Made by a program: the position numbers and the translations under genes
Notes under the pieces: model-generated
What the model saw: the letters and a program-made list of their open reading frames with translations, nothing else
What the model was told of the DNA's origin: nothing
Databases searched by the model: none
In this document: positions 43,405 through 52,092 of the stretch, in pieces
How positions within the stretch are numbered: the first letter of the stretch is position 1
How the letters are laid out: the number at the start of each line of letters is the position of its first letter
From: DATFVJ01 sp963712955
GTDB taxonomy: Bacteria > Actinomycetota > Actinomycetes > Streptosporangiales > Streptosporangiaceae
Assembly (NCBI GenBank): GCA_963712955.1
Contig: CAVQKF010000006.1
Location: 248,001 to 312,000 of the forward strand
DNA: 64,000 nt
Direction: 5' to 3'

Positions 43405-43809
43405 GTGGTGATCAACGGCCGGCGCTGGCCACCCAAGCAGGTCCTGGCCCTGGTAACCGGGCTCGACCGGGCCGACTTCACAACCCATCAGGCGCGCCGG
43501 GCCCTGACCCGTCTTGGCTTCACCGCTGCGCGAGCGGCAAGCCCCAGGGGACACCATGTGCCGCCTTCCTCAGCCGCCGCGCCACCACGGGCTGCGGTTT
43601 CCGGCGCTGCCGGGCGGCCGGAGTCTTTGGTGGAGGCGCTACGCCCTTTCATCGGCCTGTGGGTGGTAATGCGCGGCGATGAGGTACTCGTTGCCGCCCC
43701 CTCAGCCAAGGAAGTCGTGGCCTGGCTGGCCCAGCACCGCCAGTGCGCGCAGTCAATGTTCCGCGTCCCGGACTCCTGGCAGGCCATCACCGGCGCGGCC
43801 CCGCGATGA
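43405..43809 (+). CDS. conserved small protein with in-frame upstream amber codon
   Basis: A 134-residue protein from a GTG with AAGGAG 6 bp upstream: VVINGRRWPPKQVLALVTGL, DRADFTTHQARRALTRLGFT, then a Pro/Ala linker and a C-terminal LWVVMRGDEVLVAAPSAKEV with VVAWLAQHRQCAQSMFRVPD. Upstream in the same frame lies MTAMTVSGHRYDLDSRSVEA then AL, a TAG at 43369-43371, then GELPEPIKEHF. The upstream text looks like the natural N-terminus, so the stop either truncates the gene or the shorter GTG product is used. It overlaps the protease-like gene by 4 bp. Confidence 0.65.
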   Translation: MVINGRRWPPKQVLALVTGLDRADFTTHQARRALTRLGFTAARAASPRGHHVPPSSAAAPPRAAVSGAAGRPESLVEALRPFIGLWVVMRGDEVLVAAPSAKEVVAWLAQHRQCAQSMFRVPDSWQAITGAAPR

Positions 43810-44219
43810 GGTTCGCGTTCCGGGCGCTGCCAGCCGCTGGCGGCGGCGCGCTGACACCGCGGCCCGTCGTTGACATCGCGCTGGAAGGACTGGCGGACGC
43901 GCCCATGGAGTGCCTGCTCGACACGGGCGCGTTGCGAACCCGGATGAGCGCGGAACTCGCCCCCCTGGCCGGAATCGAGCTCACCGGCGCCCTGACTGAG
44001 GAGTTCTACATCGGCGGGCTGAATACTGTCGGAGCGCTGGCCCGCGTCAACCTGACGGTGGCTGACAGCACTGGCGTGTTCTCCTGGGACGCGCCGGTCT
44101 GGTTTTGCGATCCATGGCCCCACCCCTTCGGCCTGGCCGGGCTCGAGGGCTTCCTGCATCACTTCCTCGTGACGATCCGCGCCTGCGACGGATACCTCGA
44201 CATCGAGCCCCGGGCCTAA
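43806..44219 (+). CDS. retropepsin-like aspartyl protease family protein
   Basis: A 137-residue protein starting MRFAFRALPAAGGGALTPRP. The core MECLLDTGALRTRMSAELAP (residues about 36-55) has the D-T-G catalytic triplet of single-domain aspartyl proteases, followed by a beta-rich segment (EEFYIGGLNTVGALARVNLT, VADSTGVFSWDAPVWFCDPW). The end, GLAGLEGFLHHFLVTIRACD, resembles the conserved I-L-G-x-x-F region (here LAGLEGF). Such small proteins occur in pairs with the preceding gene type in actinomycetes. It is cytoplasmic with no signal peptide. Translation is coupled to the upstream gene (ATGA). Confidence 0.7.
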   Translation: MRFAFRALPAAGGGALTPRPVVDIALEGLADAPMECLLDTGALRTRMSAELAPLAGIELTGALTEEFYIGGLNTVGALARVNLTVADSTGVFSWDAPVWFCDPWPHPFGLAGLEGFLHHFLVTIRACDGYLDIEPRA

Positions 44220-44917
44220 CTCCGGAAGACCATGAAGACCATCAGATCCGATCGGCAATGGGAGGCACCGGCCTGCCCCCTCCGCGCAGTCGGTGGCTCT
44301 GCGCGCCGTGCTCGGGTGACCGTCTGCGGCCTATCGCCGTATTGGCCGTCAACGCAGCATGCGAGGAATCCCGGCCGTTCAGGGCCGGGAGGAATCGCAT
44401 CCCATGCGCTAATCCGGGCGTTTCTGCTGCTCGATGTACTCCGTCGACCTTGCCGCGCAGCTCGCGTGAAGCCGGCCAGCGTTACCAGGTCACCGCCGTG
44501 GACCTGCCGGCCGGGATGCCGGAGATCCTGCGGGCTGGGACAGGGCGCCGCAGGCTCGGGGTGTCGGCCGTGAATCTCGATGCGGCCCGCCCGAAGGTGC
44601 CTTGGGTGCGGCTGTGGAGCGTCATCCAGACCCGGCCCGGCCCCGGCGCGGCGCAGCACCCGGCGCCAGCGGCGGTTGCCGGACCACGGCCAGGGATCAC
44701 CGGCGTGGTGGGAACTCCGTCGTGGTCACCGGATTGAGCTGCGGGCATCGGGCGTTTCCCCATGTCGCGGCGCGCCGAAATGCCGTCGCGCATCCGCCGA
44801 TGCCGTTCGCCGTAGATCAGCATTCGGTCGGTGCACTCAGCTCGTGCGGTGCGTATCCATCTCCCGGCATAACAGTTCGCCTGTGGTGTCCGCGGCGGAG
44901 TCTGGCCTAACCGCAGT
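44220..44917. other. about 700 bp with no supported gene
   Basis: A plus-strand stretch around 44480-44640 reads YQVTAVDLPAGMPEILRAGT, GRRRLGVSAVNLDAARPKVP in one frame and looks briefly coding, but has no start, no stop context and no family. The rest is featureless. It is probably debris left by the rearrangements around 45 kb. Confidence 0.3.
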
Positions 44918-45531
44918 TCACGGCGCCTGCGTCGAGTTTTGAAGCGGTACAGGCTCCGGGTCGTACTGAATGCCGCGGCGAACTTGTCGAGCTCGCTCGG
45001 GCGAAGCCAGCCGGGCGACCAGGTGCAGTGCCATTTCTATCCCAGCCGAGATGCCCCGCCGAGGTCACCACATCACCGTCATCAACGAACCGATCGTCCA
45101 CACGCACATCGATCGTGGGGTCTAGTTGGGCGAGCAGCTCGAGCGAGGCCCAGTGTGTGGTGGCCGGGCGGTTCTCCAGCAGCCCGGCCGCTGCATAGAC
45201 TAGTGAGCCAGTGCACACACTGGTCATCAAGGGCACCGTCTGGCGTTGCTTACGGACCCAGTCCAGATGCCGCTCATCTTTGAGCTGAGGACGTGTTCCC
45301 CGGCCGCCAGGATGCACCAGCACCTCCAATGCAGGCATATCAGCCATCGACTGGTGCGCGTGGACGGTCAAACCCTTCGCGCACACCACCGGTCCGCCGT
45401 CACCGGACACGCACCGGACGTTCCAAACCGTCCTCGGGAAAGCTTCGGGCCCAGTATGACAACACCTCCCAGGGGCCGATCGCGTCCAACTCCTCGACGT
45501 CAGGAAAAAGCAAGATTCCGATCTGGCGCAT
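44918..45531 (-). pseudogene. DJ-1/PfpI family protein, frameshifted twice
   Basis: MRQIGILLFPDVEELDAIGP, WEVLSYWARSFPEDGLE in one frame, then (shift near 45415) VRCVSGDGGPVVCAKGLTVH, VLVHPGGRGTRPQLKDERHL, VPLMTSVCTGSLVYAAAGLL, ENRPATTHWASLELLAQLDP. A second shift near 45060 leads to ISAGIEMALHLVARLASPER, ARQVRRGIQYDPEPVPLQ and a stop at 44918. The nucleophile elbow (SVCTGS) and the Glu of the first strand are present. Related proteins are isonitrile hydratases or the sensory halves of AraC-type regulators. Otherwise full length, so error is as likely as decay. Confidence 0.65.
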
Positions 45532-45669
45532 TCCGTCACCGGTCATGACCCGATCCAAGCAGCGCCGAGCTCCCAAAGGGTACGCATTTGCGGCACGGAC
45601 ACCGCCCACCGCTTGTACGTGTTGATCTCCATCGAGCATGGGACCAGCAAACTGCACATCGCCGGTGTG

Positions 45670-45860
45670 TGACGGCCAGCCCGACTGGCTCGTGGGTGGC
45701 CCAGCAAGCGCGGAACCTGACGATGGACGTCGGTGCCCGTATGGACACGCTGCGGTTCTTGATCCGTGACAGGGATAGCCAATACATACTGGCGTTCGAT
45801 GGCGTTTTCGACGCCGAGGACATCCAGATCATCAGGACGCCGCCGCGGACCGTTGCGGGC
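45670..45860 (+). pseudogene. integrase-core transposase fragment
   Basis: SPTGSWVAQQARNLTMDVGA, RMDTLRFLIRDRDSQYILAF, DGVFDAEDIQIIRTPPRTVA. The I-R-D-R-D-S-Q-Y piece is the second Asp region of rve-type DDE transposases (IS3/IS481-like with a W-V-x-Q-Q-A-R-N motif). No N-terminus or DDE Glu region is present. It is a remnant of an element like the one whose tail lies at 22612-22835. Confidence 0.55.
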
Positions 45861-46008
45861 GTCGTGGAGGTTGGCCAGCCGACTTGTAAACCGGGATACC
45901 ACTCGAGGGCTCGCTATGCCCGTTCCAGACGAGGCCCGGCAGATGTCAGACTGAATGACGGCACGAGGTGAGGTGCATGAGCGTTGCGCTGGTAGAGCAT
46001 ACCGGACC

Positions 46009-46557
46009 ATGACAGCCGACGATGTCGAGGCGCTGCCAGATGCCGGTGACCATGCCCGCTTCGAAGTCTACGAAGGTGGGGTGCTTGTCGTGAGCCCGGC
46101 GCCGGGCGTGGGCCGTCAGCGGGCGTCCTACTGGCTGCACCGCGCTCTCGCCCAGGCGGCAATCGCCGCAGGCGCCGATGTGGAGGTGCTTGAAGCGGTC
46201 AACGTCGCACTGCCGGGCGGCAAGCTCCTGGTGCCCGACGTCGTGGTCGTGGCCGCCGAAGCAGTCGATGAGGCGACCACCAGGCTTCCCAGCGAGGCCG
46301 TTCTGGCCGTGGTCGAGGTTGTCTCTCAGTCCACGGTGTCGATGGACCGGGCGATCAAGCCGGTCATGTACGCGGAAGCAGAAATCCCCGTCTACTGGCG
46401 GGTGGAGCTGCATGACACGCCGAGGATCGTCGCTTGCTCCCTGAACCGCGGCCGGTATGTCGCCCGTACCACGCTCGTTGCAGGAACCCCGGGCCGGATT
46501 ACCAGGCCCTTTGCGGTCGAGTTGAACCCAGCTGACCTAACCCGCCACACAGCCTGA
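46009..46557 (+). CDS. Uma2-family (DUF820) PD-(D/E)XK protein
   Basis: A 182-residue protein: MTADDVEALPDAGDHARFEV, YEGGVLVVSPAPGVGRQRAS, YWLHRALAQAAIAAG, LVPDVVVVAAEAVDEATT, AVLAVVEVVSQSTVSMDRAI, KPVMYAEAEIPVYWRVEL. The E-x-x-x-G-x-L-x-x-S-P opening, P-D-V-V-V and V-E-V-x-S-x-S-T-x-x-x-D blocks are the Uma2 signature, with Asp and Glu-x-Val of the nuclease fold. Function is unknown; these proteins are abundant in actinomycetes and often near mobile DNA. Upstream in-frame Mets exist from 45955, but the domain starts at 46009. Confidence 0.8.
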   Translation: MTADDVEALPDAGDHARFEVYEGGVLVVSPAPGVGRQRASYWLHRALAQAAIAAGADVEVLEAVNVALPGGKLLVPDVVVVAAEAVDEATTRLPSEAVLAVVEVVSQSTVSMDRAIKPVMYAEAEIPVYWRVELHDTPRIVACSLNRGRYVARTTLVAGTPGRITRPFAVELNPADLTRHTA

Positions 46558-46748
46558 AGCGCGAGGAGGTCCTCAACGGCCTGGCGGTGAGCGTCGATGT
46601 CCTCCAGCGCCGTCTCAAACGCGGCGGCGGCGCGGACGTGCCCGTCTGTGCCTTCCGGGGTGACGGCCAGCCTGCCGGACCGGGATCTTGCGCCTTCTTT
46701 GAGGGCGAGTACATCAGCGATGGGGCGGCTGAGGCAGGCCTCGCACAC
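46392..46748 (-). CDS. uncertain small protein antisense to the Uma2 3' end
   Basis: The first 65 residues are protein-like: MCEACLSRPIADVLALKEGA, RSRSGRLAVTPEGTDGHVRA, AAAFETALEDIDAHRQAVED, LLALQAV. The C-terminal half is antisense to Uma2. The natural product may begin upstream in another frame (LQIVHFQGRRVCEACLSRPI) and end near 46555. No ribosome site is visible and no family is recognised. Possibly a truncated gene. Confidence 0.3.
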   Translation of the reverse strand: MCEACLSRPIADVLALKEGARSRSGRLAVTPEGTDGHVRAAAAFETALEDIDAHRQAVEDLLALQAVWRVRSAGFNSTAKGLVIRPGVPATSVVRATYRPRFREQATILGVSCSSTRQ

Positions 46749-46859
46749 GTCGGCCCTGGAAGTGCACGATCTGCAGCGGCTCCGGCGCGCGCCCTACGGC
46801 TCGTGCTCTCGGCCGGTCGGGAACATAGGAGCCGGATCCGGCGGTAGCGGGTCTTCACC

Positions 46860-47170
46860 GAGGCGGGTACGGCGCGTACACCGAGACGTTCAGGGTCTTA
46901 TCGGCCGCCCGAGGCTACAAGTCGGCGCACCTGCTCTGGCCGTCGGGCACCTGCAGCAGCTGCGAGATCGACTTCCCAGAGGATTCGTGGGACACAATGA
47001 TCTCAGCGTTCAACCATCCGAAGGGCGGCGGCCCGCAGGACGCGTTCGACAACGGTACGCGGTGGACCGGCTGGCGCACCACGACCATCCAGTGGACGCC
47101 GGGCGACGTGAAGTTCTTCCTTGATGGCTCACTCATGGGTGAGTCGACGCGCATCTCTCAGCCCACACCT
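46860..47170 (+). pseudogene. GH16-like glycoside hydrolase fragment
   Basis: YTETFRVLSAARGYKSAHLL, WPSGTCSSCEIDFPEDSWDT, MISAFNHPKGGG, TRWTGWRTTTIQWTPGDVKF, FLDGSLMGESTRI. The E-I-D-F-P-E piece is the E-x-D-x-x-E catalytic motif of family 16 beta-glucanases and related enzymes; W-x-P-G-x-V/K-F-F-L-D-G is the following strand pair. The N-terminal signal and first half are missing, and homology ends near 47170. It is therefore a fragment even though the active-site motif is intact. Confidence 0.55.
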
Positions 47171-47806
47171 GGCCTACGCCTCTTGACGCGACCATTGCAC
47201 CCTGCTACTAATTTAGCGGCAGGGTCAACTGCAACGGGCTGTCAACAGTCCTGCAAACTGGCAATCGTGCCAGTTGATGAGCCACCCGAGAGCTTCGCAA
47301 GCATTGTACCGATCAGGATTCTTGCGAAGCTCCATCAGGGGCCGATCCGGGAGCGCTACTGGGAGATCCGGCCCAGCGTGCAGCGATCAGGAAAGTTCAG
47401 TTTCTTCGAGTAATCCAAAGCCCAACCGACCCGCTGTTCAACGGGACATTGCATTCCATTCGCATTCAGTTTACAATCACTAATCAAGGCAAGGTCTCCG
47501 TTGTAGCCCTCGATCAAGCCGATATCGATACCGCCGTGGCGTATATGCGTCTTGCGGCACCGCGGGCCGCAGAGTCTCGACCCGCACGACGGCAAATGGC
47601 CATGTCCATTCGTCAACCCGGCGGCGAGGACGGACGTCACACTGAGACGGAACCCTTGTCGCGGAAACTGCAGGAGAAGGCGGGCATCTCCAAGGCATCG
47701 TTCTACCGCGGTCTGGGTGCTGCTAGGCAGAGGCCAGCGGGAGGTCAGCGGGAGGTCTGATGGAAACGGTAGCGGGAACGGGAAGCTGTCAGGCGGGGGA
47801 GGCGCT
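47171..47806. other. about 640 bp of debris
   Basis: A plus-strand frame at 47449-47760 includes TETEPLSRKLQEKAGISKAS then FYRGLGAARQR, which may be the C-terminal helix-turn-helix of a lost gene. The rest is not recognisable. The ribosome site GGGGGAGG for the monooxygenase lies at 47795-47802. Confidence 0.35.
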
Positions 47807-49135
47807 GTGAGGATCGCGTGCGTGGGTGGCGGACCGGCCGGCCTGTACTTCGCGCTTCTGATGAAGCTGCGTGACCCCGGACACGACATCACGATCTTTG
47901 AACGGAATGTGGCCGGCTCGACCTACGGCTGGGGGGTGGTGTTTGGGGACGACCTCCTGGAGAAGCTCTACAGCAGCGACCCCAGGTCGGCACGGGAGAT
48001 CGACCAGGCCGCGGTCCGCTGGGTCAACCAGGTTGTCGACGTCGAGGGTAAGCAGGTGTTACACGTCGGGAGCGGCTACAGCATCAACCGACAGCGTCTG
48101 CTGGACATCTTGGCCGGCCGGGCACAGGACCTAGGTGTGCACATCAAGTTCGATCAGGAGGTGATGGCCCCGTGGCAGCTACCGGAGGTGGATCTCATCG
48201 TGGCCTGCGACGGCGTGAACAGCCGGACACGGCTCGAAGCCGGGAGGTTCCAGACCGACGTGCACCTGGGTAGCAACAAATATATCTGGCTGGGGACAGA
48301 CAAGGTGTTCGAATCTTTTACGTTTCCTTTCGTCCACACAGGCAGCGGTTGGGTGTGGGCTCACGCCTACCGGATCGACGCTGAATCGAGCACGTTTATC
48401 GTTGAATGCTCGTCCGAAACGTGGACCGGCCTCGGCTTTGACACCATGCCGCCACATGACAGCCTTTCCCTCCTCGAGAAACTCTTCGAACGCCATCTGG
48501 ATGGTCATCAGCTGGTCGGGCAGGTCTGTGACGACGCGAACGTTCGATGGTTGAACTTTCGTACTGTCACCAACCAGCGCTGGTACGACGGCAAAACCGT
48601 GCTGACCGGAGACGCCGCCCATACCACCCACTTCACCATCGGGTCGGGGACGAAACTGGCCATCGAGGACGTCATCGCTCTCGCCGAAGCCTTGCAGCAC
48701 CACGGCCAGCTGAAGCTGGCATTCCAGTCATATCAAAGGCAACGCCAAGCCGCGCTCTTGCAACCCCAAAGTGAGGCTCGCTTCAGCGCCCAATGGTTCG
48801 AGAACATCTCTCGCTACATCGACCTCAAGCCACACCAGTTTTCCACGCTCTTCCATGGGCGCCGATCGCCGCTACTTCCGCACCTCCCCCCTCACCTTTA
48901 CTACCAGCTCCCGACCCCCGCAAAGCTCCGGGTGAAGTCGCCGCACTTATGCAGCGAACTGGCTCACCGCGCCCGCAAGCGCGGGCGCGAAGCCAGTAAG
49001 CTCCGCATCGTGGCCGACTCACGCGTTACCAACCTGCTACGCACGCTCATGGCCTGGAAGTACCGCCGGACCACCCACGTCGACCGCTTCGAACGGCCCT
49101 GGCTCGTCGCACTCCTCGGTCCCCGGAAGCGTTAG
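47807..49135 (+). CDS. FAD-dependent monooxygenase (anthraniloyl-/salicylyl-CoA hydroxylase-like)
   Basis: A 442-residue group A flavoprotein. VRIACVGGGPAGLYFALLMK gives the FAD Rossmann GxGxxG. FERNVAGSTYGWGVVFGDDL, DLIVACDGVNSRTR (the D-G motif) and KTVLTGDAAHTTHFTIGSGT, KLAIEDVIALAEALQHHGQL (the G-D motif) complete the family. The S-T-Y-G-W-G-V-V-F and H-F-x-I-G-S-G-T-K-L-A segments are typical of the N-terminal part of 2-aminobenzoyl-CoA and salicylyl-CoA monooxygenases. No CoA-ligase is nearby, so the substrate is open. The GTG start is set by GGGGGAGG. Intact; transcription may end at the hairpin at 49380. Confidence 0.85.
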   Translation: MRIACVGGGPAGLYFALLMKLRDPGHDITIFERNVAGSTYGWGVVFGDDLLEKLYSSDPRSAREIDQAAVRWVNQVVDVEGKQVLHVGSGYSINRQRLLDILAGRAQDLGVHIKFDQEVMAPWQLPEVDLIVACDGVNSRTRLEAGRFQTDVHLGSNKYIWLGTDKVFESFTFPFVHTGSGWVWAHAYRIDAESSTFIVECSSETWTGLGFDTMPPHDSLSLLEKLFERHLDGHQLVGQVCDDANVRWLNFRTVTNQRWYDGKTVLTGDAAHTTHFTIGSGTKLAIEDVIALAEALQHHGQLKLAFQSYQRQRQAALLQPQSEARFSAQWFENISRYIDLKPHQFSTLFHGRRSPLLPHLPPHLYYQLPTPAKLRVKSPHLCSELAHRARKRGREASKLRIVADSRVTNLLRTLMAWKYRRTTHVDRFERPWLVALLGPRKR

Positions 49136-49379
49136 GCCGATCAAATCGCCGACAGCCCCCAACCTCATCCTGCGCTATGAGGTCAAAGAACACCCGCCAC
49201 TGCATAAACGATCTCCCCATGTCAGGAGCCCTGAGCTGGACGTCAGCGAGGCAGTTCTTGACAATGCGACGTAGCGCCTGATGTGCCGTTTGTCATGCCG
49301 GTCCAGTATGGTGCCCGGTCTCGCGGCCCATTCGTGATGGTTTCGACCCGGGATTGCCGGTGCTATCACATCATGACAG

Positions 49380-49432
49380 CGCCCGTCAGAAGGGTCCGTG
49401 CCGCTATGCGGCACGGACCCTTCTGACGGGCG
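49380..49432. terminator. perfect 25 bp inverted repeat, bidirectional terminator candidate
   Basis: 49380-49404 and 49408-49432 are perfectly complementary, leaving a 3-base loop (TAT). The hairpin starts 7 bp after the stop of the minus-strand beta-propeller gene and lies 245 bp after the stop of the convergent monooxygenase. There is no U-run on either side, as usual in actinomycetes. The length and perfection are exceptional. Confidence 0.7.
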
Positions 49433-49439
49433 TCCGGCG

Positions 49440-50564
49440 TCAGCCGTGACTCATGACAAGCGCCCGATCGCTGCTGTTGATGCCGGCTGCCCATTCGGTC
49501 GTTCCGGGCAGCGTTGCGGCGGCATACAGGGGGCTGAACATGCCTGCGGTGGGATCGCTGTCGGCGGACCAGGTGCTGCCGTTCCAGCGCATGATCAGAC
49601 CCTGCTGGACCCCACCGTTGACGCTGGGCTCGTTGGATCCAACGGCATACACGTCAGTGGAGCCGCTCGCCGCGACACCGTTGAGGATGGGATAAGCGCC
49701 GGGCGTTGGGCTGGGCACAATGCTCCACGCGGCGCCGTTCCAGTGCTCGATCAAGGTGGTGATGCCAAGGCCGGGGACTTCCTCGTTCTCCCCGACGGCC
49801 CAGACGTTGTTCGACGCCACCGCGGTCACCGCGTGCAGCACGGGACTGCTTGGGCCACTGACCGCCGGCTGCGGCAGGATGACGACGCGCCAGGACGTGC
49901 CGTCATAGTGCAGCGCGTACGCCGAGTTGGTGTAACTGCCGTTGGTGAACTCGCCCACGGCCCAGATGTCGGTGGCGCTGCTGGCGGTGATCGCCGTCAG
50001 GTTGTTTCCAAACGTGTCGGCTGGGTTCGGGCTCGGCACCGTCACGTTGCTCCAAGCTGTGCCGTCCCAGTGCTCGACTACGCCGCGCTGGCCGACCGCC
50101 CACGCATTGGCCGCGCTCAGGTCGACCACACCGGTAAGCCCGCCGCCCGGCCCGGCCACCACACTCCACGCGGAGCCGTTCCAGTGCTCATACAGCGCCA
50201 GCCGGTTGCGGTAACCACCCGGCAGGGTGAAGCCGACCGCCCACGCGTCGGTGCTGCTGCTGGCGCTGACCGCAGCCAGGCTGGCGTTCGCCCCCAGGGC
50301 AGGCGTGGCCACCAGCGACCAGGCACTGCCGTTCCAGTGGAAGGTCACCGGCGGAGGCGGCGACTGACCGGCGCCCCCGAACTGCTGGCCGACCGCCCAT
50401 GCGTCTGTCCCAGTGCGGGCAAACATTCCGTTCAGTTCCGTGTTGTTCGGCGTCGCTGGAACGTTCACCACCGTCCAGCCGGCCGCAGCCCAGGCTGTGC
50501 CACCGGCGATGACGAACGCCGCAGCTAATGCGGCAGCCCCTACCCATGTTCTGCGTCCGGGCAT
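49440..50564 (-). CDS. secreted beta-propeller repeat protein
   Basis: A 374-residue protein from MPGRRTWVGAAALAAAFVIA, a signal peptide with cleavage near AWA-AAG. Seven or so repeats of about 45-50 residues follow, each with a T/A-D-x-W-A-V-G turn and an H-W-N-G-S/T-A-W-S strand (for example SSTDAWAVGFTLPGGYRNRL, ALYEHWNGSAWSVVAGPG). This pattern is a common actinomycete extracellular propeller without catalytic residues. The frame is open to 50753, but the upstream part has no ribosome site. Intact. It ends at the 25 bp hairpin. Confidence 0.8.
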   Translation of the reverse strand: MPGRRTWVGAAALAAAFVIAGGTAWAAAGWTVVNVPATPNNTELNGMFARTGTDAWAVGQQFGGAGQSPPPPVTFHWNGSAWSLVATPALGANASLAAVSASSSTDAWAVGFTLPGGYRNRLALYEHWNGSAWSVVAGPGGGLTGVVDLSAANAWAVGQRGVVEHWDGTAWSNVTVPSPNPADTFGNNLTAITASSATDIWAVGEFTNGSYTNSAYALHYDGTSWRVVILPQPAVSGPSSPVLHAVTAVASNNVWAVGENEEVPGLGITTLIEHWNGAAWSIVPSPTPGAYPILNGVAASGSTDVYAVGSNEPSVNGGVQQGLIMRWNGSTWSADSDPTAGMFSPLYAAATLPGTTEWAAGINSSDRALVMSHG

Positions 50565-50878
50565 GATCCTGCTCCCTCTCCCGTAGACACGCGGACCCCA
50601 TACATCAACGGGCCAGAAAGCTGCCTGGTTCAGCGTCTCAACGTGCATGGCACGGAATGCGGCCGCACGACTCCGTGGCACGGCAGCCCGCCAGCCCCGG
50701 TGGGTTCCCTGGAGAGCGACCGGCGAAGAACGGACGATGTCGCTTAAGCTCACGACCGGCCTTCCCCGCAGGCCGCATGCTGCCGCGGGGTCAGCCCGGA
50801 TGCCCTGGGGACGAGAAGGGTCTTCCCCGGCCTGGCCGCCGGGGCCGGCGCTGCCGCCGCGGCCGCCGTCGGCTGGTG

Positions 50879-50992
50879 TCAGGTGAGGAGCCCGCGGGCG
50901 TACCAGTCGTTGACGTTCCGGACGCCGGGGAGTGTGTAGAAGTAGCCGCCGCCGAAGGGCTGGACGTAGTCGACCAGCGGCTCGTTGATCAG
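50879..50992 (-). pseudogene. EfeB (DyP peroxidase) C-terminal fragment
   Basis: LINEPLVDYVQPFGGGYFYT followed by LPGVRNVNDWYARGLLT and stop. The G-G-G-Y-F-x-x-L-P-G-V ending is characteristic of deferrochelatase/peroxidase EfeB. Only the last 37 residues remain, and the haem-binding domain is deleted. It follows an EfeO fragment directly, so a deletion removed most of efeO and efeB. Confidence 0.55.
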
Positions 50993-51297
50993 GCGGGTTG
51001 TTCTCGACCTGGAAAGGCCTGGCTTCCGGTGCGCGCTGACGACCACTCCGGCGCGCAGCGCGACTCGGTGACCGTCACGAAGGTGGCACCGGCCTGGCTC
51101 GCGGTGGGCAGCGCGACGATCGTCGCGGTAGCGAGGGCAGCGGGCACGATCACCAGCGCCGCCGCGGCCACCCACGGCAGGCGCGTCAGCAGCCGCCCGG
51201 TCCGCCGGTCCCACGCGCCTCCGCCGCTCTGCCCTGCCGCCTTGACCGGCATCGGCGCCGCTTCCGCAGGCTTTGGCCCCGCGGGCTTTGCCGCCAC
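50993..51297 (-). pseudogene. EfeO N-terminal fragment (membrane anchor and cupredoxin start)
   Basis: A GTG at 51297 opens VAAKPAGPKPAEAAPMPVKA, RRTGRLLTRLPWVAAAALVI, VPAALATATIVALPTASQAG, ATFVTVTESRCAPEWSSART. The A-T-F-V-T-V-T-E-S-R-C-A-P-E-W piece is the first strand of the cupredoxin domain of EfeO-type iron-binding lipoproteins. It breaks after GSQAF (with a shift giving QVEN). The M75 peptidase-like domain is absent. Confidence 0.5.
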
Positions 51298-51881
51298 GGC
51301 GGCAGGCCCGGACGAACGCCGGGATCACCACGGCCAGGTAGGTACCAGGCAACGGCCTGCAGCATGGTCATCCGCGCCGACAGGTCGGTCACCCCGGTCA
51401 GGATCGACGCCCACCACGAATTGGCGTCAACCCGCGTGCCCAGGTCAAACGCGACCCAGTCGCGGCCGGACAGCAGCCCGGCGTCCTGCAGCTCGCCGAG
51501 ACCGTACGCCAGGACTCCGGCGGCGATCACCATCAGCGCGATCGCCGTCCGTGCGAAGAACGCCCCCAGGTTGAGGCGGATCGCGCGGCGGAACAGCAGC
51601 CAGCACAGCACGACAGCGGCGCCCACGCCGATCGCGGCGCCGGCCAGCGGCGCGGCCGTGTCTCCCGCCGCCCGCGCGGCCGTCCACAAGAACGGGGTGG
51701 TCTCCACGCCTTCCCGGCCGACAGCGAGGAAGGCGGTCAGCGCGAGCGCCCCCGTCCCCACACTCACGGCGGCGTCGACCTTGCCGCGCAGCTCGCCTGA
51801 CAGCGCCGCAGCGGTCCGCCGCATCCAGAAGATCATGACGGTGACCAGGCCAACGGCGCGCGCCGATACGCCGTCGCGCAT
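51298..51881 (-). pseudogene. EfeU/FTR1-type iron permease, 5' truncated
   Basis: MRDGVSARAVGLVTVMIFWM, RRTAAALSGELRGKVDAAVS, LALTAFLAVGREGVETTPFL, VVLCWLLFRRAIRLNLGAFF, IALMVIAAGVLAYGLGELQD, SARMTMLQAVAWYL. The second R-E-G-x-E iron-binding motif is present. The first helix with the N-terminal R-E-G-x-E motif (about 90 residues) is missing, and a shift near 51345 alters the C-terminus. With efeO and efeB fragments downstream, the whole ferrous-iron importer operon is non-functional. Confidence 0.65.
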
Positions 51882-52092
51882 CCGCCGGCAGCCGTGCGGG
51901 ATAACTGATCCTTAACGGCTCACGCGGGGTGACACGGCACGCTGTGCGGTCTCGCGGGGATGCCGGCCACCAAGTTCAGCCTGGCTGGCCGGAGCAGGCG
52001 AGCTGGCTTCTACCCTCGGCGCTCGTGCGGATGGGCCGGACCCGAACCTGGCAAAGCCAACCCCCAGCTCATTGCCGCGAGCGCGCGCGTGA

